From Ophioceras dolichostomum (taxonomy: Eukaryota; Ascomycota; Sordariomycetes; Magnaporthales; Ophioceraceae): a DNA stretch of 64,000 nucleotides. The first letter of the stretch is position 1. Every line of letters starts with the position of its first letter. The stretch spans positions 124,001 through 188,000 of the forward strand of contig PYST01000004.1 of NCBI GenBank assembly GCA_003049485.1, in the 5' to 3' direction. Below are positions 53,893 through 64,000 of this stretch, piece after piece. A program made the translations under genes and the position numbers. The notes beneath the pieces are model-generated. The model saw nothing but the letters and a program-made list of their open reading frames with translations. It had not been told where the DNA came from and did no database searches.

Positions 53893-54553
53893 GACTGACG
53901 TTGCACCGATTCGTGTCTCCTGGAGTTGTGCTGGTGTCGCGATCGATTGGTTCTTTGAATTCGGCGGCCTGCGGAGCTTTTGTTGAACCCAGGGGGTCAC
54001 GGGAGTGTTGAAAAAGTCGACGACGCAGAAAAGACGAAAAAAAAAAGATCAATTGGAGCTTCAGCCACTTGAGATTGTCACGCTGTGGCGCGTTCGTCCC
54101 ATCGGCACGGCCCTGTGACGTCCGAGGTGCCTTACCCATTGCCCCATTTGCCCATCCCAACCCCGCCTGCAGGGGTTCAATTGGTTGGTGACGCACGTCA
54201 AATATCAGGTTAGCCACACATCTGCATGTTCCTGCACCAGTTCCTGCCCCTCTCCTGAGATTTGAGATCATCAGGCAGTCACGAGCAAAGCGGTGAGATT
54301 CGACTCGAATCTCCAGGAAAATCCCGACTTTTCCGTTCCTCTCCCTTTCTTTCTTTCTTTCTTGCCCTTCAGGAACCTTCCTATAGCTCTCTACTCCCTA
54401 CTTGGCTTCTCACCGTCCCTATAGCTCAGTATTTCGTAGGTATCATCATTCTTTTTCGCAATGTCACATCATGGGAACCGACGTCTAACGCTCTCTTCTC
54501 CTTCGGCCCGCCCGGGAAGGCGACTTCCCCGGCTCTCCGACAAGGCTCGCAGG
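53893..54553. promoter_or_regulatory. Divergent promoter region of uL11m and SVF1
   Basis: The two start codons are separated by 661 bp with no gene between. A CTTT microsatellite (about 54346-54365) and pyrimidine-rich tracts lie on the SVF1 side. Confidence 0.65.
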
Positions 54554-56032
54554 ATGTTCAACTGGGCAAAGCAGCAGTAAGCAACCTAGCATTCTGCTCT
54601 GCCCCCTAGGAAAGGGGGACGGCCTAATGGAGCGCTCAGAACAGCCCATGGACCCCTGGAAATCACCGGCGCTAGAGTATTGGACCCCTGACTCTCTAAT
54701 GACATGTCCTCTGTAGGCTGGCCAACGTCGCCGGCACCAACGAGCCCATCTACGGCCCCAGCGCTATCAAATCGGTCGCGGAAGAGGCCAAGTCCACGCC
54801 GTATTCGGAACTCACCCGCGAGGATCTCCGATGGCTTGCCATGACCTCGACCAACGTGGAGAATCAGGTCTTCTATTTGACCGCGGACAACGGCTACTTT
54901 GCGCTTGCTCAGGTCATCTATAGTGTCGTCGCGTAAGCTTAGCCTTGGTTGACCATCCATCCTCCCTCCTTAGACGGATACACTGTTCCAGTCTGACTCC
55001 TTCAACAGCGGCATTCACACAACTTGCCAGTTCAACTCCAAGATCTTCTATCCCGCGGGGTCCAACAAAGAGCACCTATGGTGTTCGACCCCGCTCCAGC
55101 ATCAGTCTTTCAGTGAGGACATGACTGGTTTCTACGCGGATGACTGCGCCGTGGAGCTGTCGGAGGACGGCACATTCTTCACGATCAAGTCTATGACGGA
55201 CGAGCGCGCGATAGTCAACCTGAAGATCACCAGGACGGCGCCAGGCTTCCACGCCGGCACGACGGGCAAGTCGCTGTTCGGAACGGACCTCACCAATCCC
55301 TGGGGGTCTATGCGGCACGCCTTTTGGCCCAGGTGTGTGGCGGAAGGGACCATCACGACGGCGGACGGGCCGATCGACTTCAAGGGGAAGGCTTTCTTCG
55401 CGCACGCCCTCCAGGGGATGAAGCCGCACCATGCGGCGGCCAGTTGGAATTTTGTGGACTTCCAGGGGCCGACATACTCGGCCGTCATGATGGAGTTCAC
55501 GACCCCGCCTTCGTACGGCTCTACCGTCGTCAATGTCGGCGGTATTGCCCGCGATGGGGAGATCGTCACCGCTGGCTGCTCCAACAGCGCCACGCATGTG
55601 GAGAGCAAGCCCGACCCCGAGGTCGACTGGCAGGAGCCGACCAAGGTCAAGCTGACGTGGTCGGGTGCCACCAAGGACGGGAAGCCAGTCGAGGCGATAA
55701 TTGAGGGTGACTACGAAGACCGCCAGGACAGGGTGGACGTGATGGCCGAGGTCCCAGGATTCGTCAAGAAGATCGTTGCAGGCACGGTCGGAACGAAGCC
55801 ATACATTTATCAGGTTCGTGTTTGGGACCCTTATTGCCTCCCCCTTAACAAGGCAGTGTTTAACTCCGCTTTTCTATGACCTGCCACAACCCATAACTGA
55901 CACATCTTCGGATCTCCGACACAGTACATTCCAAGAAAGACCAAGATGAGCCTGAAGCTGAAGATCGGGGACGCGCCCGAAGTCACCGAATCGGGAGACA
56001 TGTTCGCCGAAGCAACTTTCATCTCGGAGTAG
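54554..56032 (+). CDS. SVF1: Survival factor Svf1 (oxidative-stress and ceramide-related)
   Basis: Four exons: 54554-54576 (23 nt), 54717-54932, 55009-55813 and 55925-56032, giving 383 aa, typical of fungal Svf1. Recognised stretches are MFNWAKQQLANVAGTNEPIYGP, ENQVFYLTADNGYFALAQVIYS, GIHTTCQFN, DRAIVNL-like DERAIVNLKI, FWPRCVAEGTI and WNFVDFQGPTYSAVMMEFTTPPSYG, ending in YIPRKTKMSLKLKIG. The fold is a pair of lipocalin-like beta-barrels. Yeast Svf1 protects cells from oxidative and cold stress, and recent work in yeast links it to ceramide movement between ER and Golgi (family knowledge). The N-terminal amphipathic segment is encoded mainly by the tiny first exon and the start of exon 2. All splice phases agree. 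Confidence 0.94.
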
Positions 56033-57258
56033 TAGAGGCCGCTGCTTGCCTTTGCTTCATACCTAGGTACTCTACTAAACACTTGGCTCGGTCTCGCGCC
56101 GTGCCCTTTGTCTGGAGCCACTGGAACCACCGTACAAGACCTACACCACTCTGTCGCTACTCCTCTTGCCTTTCTATTCCCTGGTCGGCGTTGTCCTGTA
56201 TTTTGCCTGTATAAAGGATGGTCGACAAAGACGAGCTCTTGCCCTATGTAGGTGTCAAGAGCCTGGCTAATAATCACTGACAGCTCTTCCTTGTTATCTT
56301 GAGAACCTAAGATCTTTAATAGTGCGAGCACATTAGGTGCTTTATATAGGTTATGTAGACTTTGGAAATAACTTCGTCCCTGTAAGCCTTGTCGCAACTT
56401 CTCCACATGCCACTTGCGCCGGATGTCGGCCTCGCCTCGTGCGGGGCATGTACACGGGCAGGCAATAGAGGTGCACAAAAAGCGCCACCCGACGGCGGCT
56501 TCACAAAGTTATTTCCTGGTAGTTGAGGTTCTTCCGTTTTGTATATGAACGACAAAAGCTTCATGTTCCCTAGCGCCGGGATTCAGATGGCTGAAAGAGA
56601 ACGCTAAGCAGCTCTCTGGTGTGGGCTTGGTTGCCATTGGTTGCTACCAGGCTGTCATTGGTTGCCGTAGTTGTGGCCAGCATGATGTCGTCAATGCGCT
56701 GCGCGTGATAACCCAACCATACCGGCCTGGAAGGCGGGCCAATCCCACGCCAAACGCGCCGAATTTTCGAGCCCAAACTCATTGCCAACTGCCAGAGGAG
56801 GCGCTACCAATCAGAGCGCATCACTTGTGAACTGTCTCCGTTCGTCGCCCCGTAGTGAGATAGACGATTTTCTACTGTGCTCATTTTCGCAACCTCAAGA
56901 CATCACCTACCGCTGATGAATTGACTGACCAGCACGAGAGGAAAGCTTTGCTTGATTTCCATTACCCTACACGACCAGTTTTGGTGCAAATCGAGTACCA
57001 CCATATCCCGTATCTCGAAACAAGGCGCGGTCAACCCGCCTGCGGTACCTAACTTAATCCGTCATCCCTTCATTGCTGGCTGCCTGCCTTGCATCGCCTG
57101 CAACTGTCCCGCTCGCCATTTTCCCCGGCCGGAGTCTGCTTGCACCCACCAACGCCGGTCGACGCACAGTTGGCCAAACAAAGCAGACTGATCGGATTTT
57201 TGTTGCACAAAGATCGCCTGCTCCTGCACCCACTGGCTACCCGCTACCTCTCGGTTTC
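56033..57258. other. Intergenic region between SVF1 and the RanBP3/Yrb2-like gene
   Basis: It holds the SVF1 3' UTR and the promoter of the next gene. A ggttgctaccaggctgtcattggttgcc region (about 56628-56665) has two imperfect copies of ccattggttgc/tcattggttgc; these contain ATTGG, the reverse complement of a CCAAT box. No gene was seen. Confidence 0.55.
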
Positions 57259-59178
57259 ATGGCGGACGACCCTCAAATCATGGCCGAGATCAGGGAGCCC
57301 AGTGGTAGCCCCAATGAGGACGCCGAGACCAAGGCTACCAGGGAAGAACTGAAGCACACAGTTATTTCAGACGAATCCGGCAACGCTCCGGCGGTTCCGA
57401 AGGACACTGATAGGGAGATGGACAAGGACGGTGGCGAGAATGTGGCTGGCTTCGCACGAGAAGCAACACCGGACCGCGCCGACCTGACCGATGCGAGCGA
57501 TGCACTCAAGGAGCAGGTCTCGTCACCTAAGAAGAAGCGGGCTCATGACGAGCTAGACGAGCACAAGGACCCAAGCGAGCCGGTATTTGCCGATAACGCG
57601 ACGACGACCGAGTCGAACAGCGGCGCCGCTGTCAGCAGAACACATCGGTCCGAGCCGGAGAAAAAGCGACCCCGAGACGAACTAGGCCAGGATGTGAAGA
57701 AGACAGTGACTGTTGATCTGCATGCGGTAAGCTCTGCCCCAACCCCAGCATTCGCCCGGTCGCTTCTATACTGCTTCGATTTGTTCCTTGTTCATGGGCT
57801 ATGTCTGACACAACTCCTTTTCAGAGCCCCGCCGCGGAAAAGGGCAAAGCAAGTACTGAGCCGGCTTCGGCAGTGACAGAGGAAGACCGTCCAGCCGCTA
57901 CCGACGCAAGCAAGTCGGAGGGGGACTCTGCCACTGTCAAGAGCAAGGCCGTTCCACCGTCGACTTCCGCGTCTGCGTTCGCTTCGTCTGGATTCTCGAA
58001 GCTCGCCGGCACCACCTCCCCTTTTGGAGCGCTAGGTTCCACCGGATCGACCAAGCTCGGTAGCTTCGGAGGATCTATCTCGAGCTCGCCCTCGCCGTTT
58101 GGAGCGCTTGTGGCGGGGTCGAAATCCACGGGTAGCTCCTTCGGCGCAACTCCAACCCTCAGCTTAGGAAAAGATGCAAAGTCAGACACTGCGTCCCCCT
58201 TTGCCGCCCTCAATGGTACGGCGTCAAAGCCCTTTGGTGGCACCTTCGGCGGCGGCTTTGGCAGTGGATTCTCCGGTGGATTCGGCGCGCCCAAGCTCAC
58301 CAGCTTCGCGAAGCCCGGCGGCGACCTCAATAAGAGCGACAAGCCTGCGAAGCCCTTTGGTGCGCCCGACAGCGGCAACGAGGAGTCTAGCGGCGGAGAG
58401 GATGATGATGGCGATGAGGACGATGAAGCCGAGGACAGCGGCCCCGAGGAGCCCGAGAACGAAGAGAAGGAATCTGATGAGCCAAAGCGTGCTCCGGCCG
58501 CAGATGACAAGAAGAAGCCCAAGTTGCAGAAAGGTAGGCACCAGCCAACCGATTCCACGTGTCCCGTGGTCGCCCTCATGGCTTAATTCTAGAATCCCCA
58601 CATGGCCAGCTAACGCCTCGGTTCTCTTCCAGTGGTTGTTGATGATGGAGAGTCGGGCGAGTCCTCGGTCTTCATGGGCCGGGCAAAGGTGTACCAGCTT
58701 GACAAGGCCTCCAGTACATGGAAGGAGAGGGGGGCCGGATTCCTCAAGATCAACGTTCCAGATGCCTCGATCCAATTTGACAACCACCGCACTCCGCTCC
58801 CTCACACCTTCGACGCCTCAGTGCTTTCAAGCGTGGACGACGCGGATGACAAGACGCCGAAGGTGGCTCGTTTGCTTATGAGGCAGGACCACACACACCG
58901 GGTCGTGTTGAACACCGCGATCCTCGCCGCCACCGACTTCATAGAGAGGGAGACGCTCAAGTCAATCACGTTTATCTTCAGCGCTTTCGAGGGCCATGAC
59001 GCCAAGCCTTCTACACTACAATTAAAGGTGAGTGCTTCCATCTAGGTGCTCTCTAGGCCCTACAACACTTTCGGTTCGACTAGCCTGCTAACCAAATCCA
59101 CAGATGTCCCAACCGAATGCGAAGCAATTCATCGGAATAATCAAGCTCATTCAGAACGAGCTAAAGAACCTAGGATAG
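57259..59178 (+). CDS. Ran-binding protein of the RanBP3/Yrb2 (Hba1) type
   Basis: Four exons: 57259-57726, 57825-58533, 58633-59027 and 59104-59178, giving 548 aa. The N-terminal 155 residues contain two similar basic-acidic motifs (KKKRAHDELDE and EKKRPRDELGQD), likely nuclear localisation signals. A middle section (about 190-310) is rich in FG dipeptides (FGALG, FGGS, FGAT, FGGTFGGGFG, FGAPK) that would bind nuclear pore or transport receptors. After an acidic stretch (about 330-380) comes the C-terminal Ran-binding domain (about 395-548), with GESSVFMGRAKVYQLDKASSTWKERGAGFLKIN, MRQDHTHRVVLNTAI and a final KQFIGIIKLIQNEL helix. Yrb2 and RanBP3 assist Crm1-dependent nuclear export (family knowledge). 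The start is the first in-frame ATG. The last exon is only 75 nt. Confidence 0.92.
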
Positions 59179-60223
59179 CCTGTCCAATTTGTTACGCGCC
59201 TCCGCCTTTTGGGCAGAGATGTGTCGATGCTGCGCCAGTCTCGAGTCGCATACGGCACCGACATCCCTAGGCGATTCACCGGATCTCCCGGGATTGTCAT
59301 GCCGTAACGACCCGAGGACGACCAGCCATACCAGAATCGGCCACCATACACGACACAGGTTCCGGCACCGGACGAGAACCAGGCGGAGCAAATATATATC
59401 GAACGGTGCGACTTTGACAGATTCTACCCTGACATGGCCTCGCCACACGACCAAACGACCCGGCTCCTTGGCAGCTGTCCTGGCGCAAACCCAACTGAGT
59501 AAACACGTTTTCTGGGGTGGATTTGCGCCTTTTCTTTTGTTCCTAGCCAGTAATTTCATTTGTCTTTGCCTTTGCTTGATCTCTCTCGATTCTCTCTGGA
59601 AAGAGCTGGAATAAGGGGGTAGAAAAAGCATGGGCGCCACTTAACTGCTACTTACTGCATTAGATTGACTGCGGCAGGTCGACTGTGTTGTCTTTTTCCC
59701 TCCCGTCAGTCACCACTAGGTCTTCTCGCAATGATCATTTGACGATGTAATGAGCATTCCAATCAAACTACCAACAAAAGAGATTCCCATTTGATTTGGC
59801 AAGGCGGGCTAAGCCGTGGCACTGAGTCTTGAATGTGTGCATACCCGCATGTTCATACTTGTTAGCACAGGTCTAGTGGGCTACATCTTTCGATGAAATA
59901 TCCCCCTTACGAGTAAACACCAACTCTGCTGCGATGTTGATACCAAACGTAGTAGGCAGCCATGCCGACGATATGCCTTGCGAAAGACTTACTTGGAAGC
60001 AAGGGGATGAAGATCGAGGTTGTCAATTGCCCCTCAATCGCACGTGATGTCGAGTTAGTTTCGTGTTGAAGTTGCCGTGATTCTTGTTAATTTTTGGAGT
60101 CAGCCGCGTTTCGCCCCTCCTCATTTACGACGTCATCAAATGTCGCAGCGACAAGAGTATTGCAATCATCAGTCTCCCCGGGCACCCGTCAAAGAGCCTG
60201 GGATGTGAAAAGTAAAAAGGAGC
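59179..60223. promoter_or_regulatory. Intergenic region and HRQ1 promoter
   Basis: No gene is seen. About 180 bp upstream of HRQ1 is a palindromic CACGTG E-box (60041-60046), and about 90 bp upstream is a CRE-like cgacgtca (7 of 8 bases of TGACGTCA) near 60129-60136. Functional use is unproven. Confidence 0.5.
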
Positions 60224-63200
60224 ATGTCTGAAACAGAGGCAGACTCATCCGCGAGCTTATCCCACTCTCTTGGAAAACGCAAACGAGGTCGTCCCGCGGG
60301 CGCCTCCCTTAAGCCGACGGAGGAGAGTGCTGAACCTGGTCAAGTATCCAAGGCAACATCTAAGTCAAAGAAGGTGAAGGACTCGCCCCAACCTCCAGGG
60401 CGTCCGGATCTTCAAAGGTCGGACTCGTCGATCATCGAACCCTGCCTCATCGAATGGCCGGACTGGTTTAAGTCGCTCGAGAAGACCTACCAAGCGCTGA
60501 ACCTCGTCTTCACATTCTGCTGCACGCGCAAGCACTTGGTGACGACTTTTGAGATAATCAAGTCCACAGTCGAGTCGCACATCCGACGCGACTTGCTGAT
60601 CGAAGATGTGGCAGCCATAGTTGCCCTGCGGCCGGACGGCGTCCGCTTTGCGTATGTCGACGAGGTCATGCTGCAACTCGACGCCAGGGGCGCCGAGCGA
60701 GATGAGACATTCAGAACTGGCTCGCGGAAGAACTGGATGTCATCGCAAAGTCGAGCACCGGACGCTTCCGTGGGAGGGTTCACCGGAAATGAGGGACTTG
60801 GCAGCAGCAGCAACAGCAGCGCGGTCATCGTTGGGGGAGGCTCCAATGAAGGCAATGAAGCCGAGCTTGAGCTGAGCGGCAAGGAAGTTCTCTACTTCGA
60901 ATTCGTGGACGGCGATCTCAAGCGTGAGGTCCAACACAAGAAGACGGGCGAGCCTACACGACCCACGCGGAAGCTTCGGGAGGAGGAATTGAAGCTGCCT
61001 GTCTACAGCCAGAAGCAGCTAATGTCACTCATCGAGAAGCGCAACCAGTGGTTCCAGAGTGCGACGGCCGCATTCTTGAACAGATGCGTGGCTGACAAGA
61101 TCGACCCTGTCATGACGTTGAAGAGCGAGGCAGAAAAGCATATCCCCTACCCAACGGAGACCCAAGAGCCGGATGCCGGGAGCGGTGTTGCCACAACCAT
61201 CCCTGAGAGCATTCCTACCCCTGACGAGCGCAAGACCATCGCAGAGATCGTACAGGAGCTCAAGGACAGTCCCTTCTACACGGGGCAGATCGTCCCTGAT
61301 GGCCACCGCGTATTTGAGGCTCAGGAGCCAATATATGGCGGCCTCGACTTCCTGCTGAGCCAGGACCTCGTCAACGCACTCTACAACGCGAAGGGAATCA
61401 CTCAGTTCTACTCCCACCAGGCGGAGGCGATCAGCGGACTCGTCTCGGGCGGCCGCCACGTGGTGGTGGCCACTTCGACGTCGTCGGGCAAGTCGCTGAT
61501 CTACCAGCTGCCCGTGCTGCACGCGCTGGAGCGCGACAGCGAGGCGCGGGCCTTATATATCTTCCCTACTAAGGCGCTCGCGCAGGACCAGAAACGCAGC
61601 CTACGCGACATGCTGGCCTACATGCCCGGACTAGAAGATGTGCTGGTCGAGACGTTCGACGGCGACACGCCTTGGAACGAGCGGGACAACATCCGCGATA
61701 ACGCGCGCATCATATTCGCCAACCCCGATATCCTGCACATCACGGTGCTTCCCCGGGAGGAGCGGTGGCGGACGTTCCTCAAGAACCTGCGCTACGTCGT
61801 CGTCGACGAGCTGCACTACTACAACGGCCTCATGGGCTCGCACATGGCCTTCGTCATGCGTCGGCTGCGGCGGATCTGCGCCGCCGTGGGCAACCGCCGG
61901 GTGAAGTTCGTTTCCTGCTCGGCCACGGTGGCCAACCCGCGCGAGCACTTCACAGCCGTGTTCGGCGTCGACGACGACGTTCTGCTCGTGGACTCGGACG
62001 GGTCGCCGGCGGGCCGCAAGGAGTTCCTGTGCTGGAACACGCCATACAAGGTTCCCGGGGACCCGGCGAGCGGGCGCGGCGACGCAAAGTACGAGTGCGC
62101 CCGGCTATTCTGCCAGCTCGTACTGCGCGGCGTGCGCGTCATCGCCTTCTGCCGCGTGCGCGAGCAGTGCGAGAAGCTGGTCGCCGCCGTGCGTCTGGAG
62201 CTCGAGCGTCTGGGCCGCGGGGAGTGTGGCAACCGTGTCATGGGCTACCGTGGCGGGTACACGCCGCAGGACCGGCGCCGCATCGAGAACGACATGTTTG
62301 AGGGCAGGCTGGTCGGCATTGTAGCAACTACGGCGCTAGAGCTAGGTGTTGACATCGGCTCGCTCGACTGTGTCATTTCCTGGGGCTTCCCTTACACGAT
62401 CGCTAATCTTCGGCAGCAGAGCGGGCGTGCTGGGAGGCGGAACCGAGACTCACTCTCCGTGCTTGTGGGTGACTCGTTCCCGACGGACCAGCACTACATG
62501 CAGAACCCGGGCGAGCTCTTCACGCATCCCAACTGCTCAGTGCAGGTCGATCTGGAGAACATGCTTGTGCGCGAGGGCCACATCCAGTGCGCCGCGCACG
62601 AGATGCCCATCCGGCCGGCCGAAGACAGCCGCTACTTCGGCGCCGACTTACCTCGAATCTGCGAGGAGCGGCTCGTGCCCGACGAACTGGGCTTCTACCA
62701 CTGCCACGACCGCTTCCGGCCCGTGCCCTCGAAGTTCGTGTCCATCCGCGACACCGAGGACGAGCATTTCGCCATCATCGACATATCACACGGCAGGAAC
62801 GTCGTGCTGGAGGAGCTCGAGGCGTCCCGCGCAACCTTCACGCTCTACGACGGCGCCATCTTCCTCCACCAGGGCACAACCTACCTCGTGCGCGACTTCA
62901 GCCCGGAGAAGCGCATGGCCAGGGTCGAGAAGGTGAAAGTCGACTGGACGACCACGCAGCGCGACTACACCGACATCGACCCGGTCGAGACTGAAGCGGT
63001 CAAGCGTATCCGCGGCTCCCCCTCCCGCGCCTACCACGGCACCATCCGCATCAAGCAGGTCGTCTTCGGCTACTTCAAGGTCGACCGGCGCAACCGCGTG
63101 CTCGACGCCGTGCACGTCGACAACCCGCCCGTGGTCCGCTTCAGCAAGGGGATGTGGCTGGACGTGCCTCGCAGGGGGCTCGAGATCCTGGCGGAGCGGC

Positions 63201-63787
63201 GCCTGCACGCCGCGGCGGCCATCCACGCCGCCGAGCACGCCGTCATGTCGCTGGTGCCCAATTTCGTCATCAGCGCTCCCGGGGACGTCAGGACGGAGTG
63301 CAAGGTGCCCGGGAAGGAGTTCGCGAAGAAGGAGACAACGCGCAAGCGGCCCGCGCGCCTGACGTTCTACGACGCGAAGGGAGGGGCGGGCGGGTCGGGG
63401 ATCAACACGAAGGCGTTCGAGTTCGTGGACTCGCTGCTGAGGCAGGCGCTCGGGAGGGTAGAGGCCTGCGGGTGCCTGCAGGGGTGTCTGGAGTGCGTGG
63501 CCAGCGAGATGTGCAAGCACGCGAACGAGGTCATGAGCAAGGCCGGGTGCGGGGTCGTGCTGAGGAGCCTTTTGGGATTGCACATCGACGTCGACGCGTT
63601 GCCTATGGGGCCTGAGGAGGGCGCTCCGGTGGGTGGGGGAGGGGGGATGGGCGTGGAGACTGTTGAGCTTGCCATGCCCGTCCCGGCTAGGGATGCGGCT
63701 TTGTTGAAGGACCTTGGAAGCGACGATGACGACGACGATGATGATGTTGAAGAGGACTACGATGAACAAGGGAATGAAAAGTTATAA
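60224..63787 (+). CDS. HRQ1: ATP-dependent 3'-5' DNA helicase Hrq1 (RecQ4-like)
   Basis: A single exon of 1187 aa, the usual Hrq1 size. The N-terminus has an AT-hook-like KRKRGRPAG (residues 18-26). The helicase core holds the Q-like FYSHQAEAI, Walker A STSSGKS (about 417-423), the DELH box VVVDELHYYNG (about 525-535), VSCSATVANP (motif III), and motif VI with LRQQSGRAGRRN (about 728-739). The C-terminal DUF1998/MZB zinc-binding domain has four clustered Cys (CGCLQGCLECVASEMC, about 1082-1097). An acidic Asp/Glu tail closes the protein. Hrq1 unwinds DNA 3'-5', supports interstrand-crosslink repair and suppresses telomere addition (family knowledge from yeast). The first ATG matches the family start. 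No introns are needed across 3.5 kb. Confidence 0.95.
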   Translation: MSETEADSSASLSHSLGKRKRGRPAGASLKPTEESAEPGQVSKATSKSKKVKDSPQPPGRPDLQRSDSSIIEPCLIEWPDWFKSLEKTYQALNLVFTFCCTRKHLVTTFEIIKSTVESHIRRDLLIEDVAAIVALRPDGVRFAYVDEVMLQLDARGAERDETFRTGSRKNWMSSQSRAPDASVGGFTGNEGLGSSSNSSAVIVGGGSNEGNEAELELSGKEVLYFEFVDGDLKREVQHKKTGEPTRPTRKLREEELKLPVYSQKQLMSLIEKRNQWFQSATAAFLNRCVADKIDPVMTLKSEAEKHIPYPTETQEPDAGSGVATTIPESIPTPDERKTIAEIVQELKDSPFYTGQIVPDGHRVFEAQEPIYGGLDFLLSQDLVNALYNAKGITQFYSHQAEAISGLVSGGRHVVVATSTSSGKSLIYQLPVLHALERDSEARALYIFPTKALAQDQKRSLRDMLAYMPGLEDVLVETFDGDTPWNERDNIRDNARIIFANPDILHITVLPREERWRTFLKNLRYVVVDELHYYNGLMGSHMAFVMRRLRRICAAVGNRRVKFVSCSATVANPREHFTAVFGVDDDVLLVDSDGSPAGRKEFLCWNTPYKVPGDPASGRGDAKYECARLFCQLVLRGVRVIAFCRVREQCEKLVAAVRLELERLGRGECGNRVMGYRGGYTPQDRRRIENDMFEGRLVGIVATTALELGVDIGSLDCVISWGFPYTIANLRQQSGRAGRRNRDSLSVLVGDSFPTDQHYMQNPGELFTHPNCSVQVDLENMLVREGHIQCAAHEMPIRPAEDSRYFGADLPRICEERLVPDELGFYHCHDRFRPVPSKFVSIRDTEDEHFAIIDISHGRNVVLEELEASRATFTLYDGAIFLHQGTTYLVRDFSPEKRMARVEKVKVDWTTTQRDYTDIDPVETEAVKRIRGSPSRAYHGTIRIKQVVFGYFKVDRRNRVLDAVHVDNPPVVRFSKGMWLDVPRRGLEILAERRLHAAAAIHAAEHAVMSLVPNFVISAPGDVRTECKVPGKEFAKKETTRKRPARLTFYDAKGGAGGSGINTKAFEFVDSLLRQALGRVEACGCLQGCLECVASEMCKHANEVMSKAGCGVVLRSLLGLHIDVDALPMGPEEGAPVGGGGGMGVETVELAMPVPARDAALLKDLGSDDDDDDDDVEEDYDEQGNEKL

Positions 63788-64000
63788 CACGCATGGCGGA
63801 AGATGGGACACACAATAGAGGTTGAGGACCCAAAGGACCCAATGGACCTACCTAGCATTGTGAACCAACACAAGGCCTGTATTATTGGTATTCTGGATGT
63901 GCTTCCGGAGTTGCGTGCCTGTTCCGCTTATTAAAGCACCATTAACAAACATCGCCCGATCTGGGCAATACATAAATTCTTGGGAAATTGTACGAAGCCA
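63788..64000. other. 3' flank of HRQ1
   Basis: Non-coding downstream sequence running off the end of the window. Nothing recognisable is present. Confidence 0.6.

Overview
The window is nuclear DNA of a filamentous ascomycete, most likely Sordariomycetes. The genes are GC-rich and carry short spliceosomal introns (about 60-215 nt, donors such as GTATGT or GTAAGT, acceptors ending CAG or TAG). The gene families are typical of Pezizomycotina: a fungal rhodopsin-like 7-TM protein, a Zn2Cys6 regulator, a fungal AAA ATPase, an AA9 polysaccharide monooxygenase and a HAL4/SAT4-type kinase. I rebuilt intron-exon structures by hand from splice signals, reading frame and family conservation. Each CDS entry spans start codon to stop codon, with exons given in the text. 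Every spliced model closes to a whole number of codons.

Layout. 1-13.9 kb: a 7-TM membrane protein (-), 6.2 kb without a supportable gene, an FMN-binding PPOX-family protein (-) and a Zn2Cys6 transcription factor (-). 15.6-24.5 kb: a large AAA+ ATPase (-), divergent from a STAND-like protein (+) whose NTPase region looks degenerate. 25.8-34.4 kb: a RING-H2 E3 ligase with an N-terminal zinc ribbon (-), FIS1 (-) and SPC24 (+) sharing a 0.5 kb intergenic region, and a two-TM protein of unknown function (-). 36.7-44.4 kb: a TatD/Scn1-like metallohydrolase (+), a His/Pro-rich single-pass membrane protein (-) and an AA9 LPMO carrying a CBM18 (-). 46.6-51.4 kb: mitochondrial Hsp10 (-) with a heat-shock element upstream, and a SAT4/HAL4-type kinase (-). 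53.3-63.8 kb: mitochondrial ribosomal protein uL11m (-) divergent from SVF1 (+), then a RanBP3/Yrb2-like protein (+) and the Hrq1 helicase (+).

Most genes are unrelated housekeeping functions: mitochondrial fission, protein folding and translation, the kinetochore, nuclear transport and DNA repair. They do not form a gene cluster or pathway, and I see no transposon, secondary-metabolite cluster, CRISPR array, tRNA or rRNA. Intergenic DNA is long and carries a recurring GGTACCTA/TAGGTAGG short motif, a few small tandem repeats and two N gaps within poly-C. I found no clear evidence of a wholly new biological system. The best leads are the degenerate STAND protein, the His-rich extracellular region of the membrane protein at 38.6-40.8 kb, the AA9-CBM18 fusion and the intron architecture.
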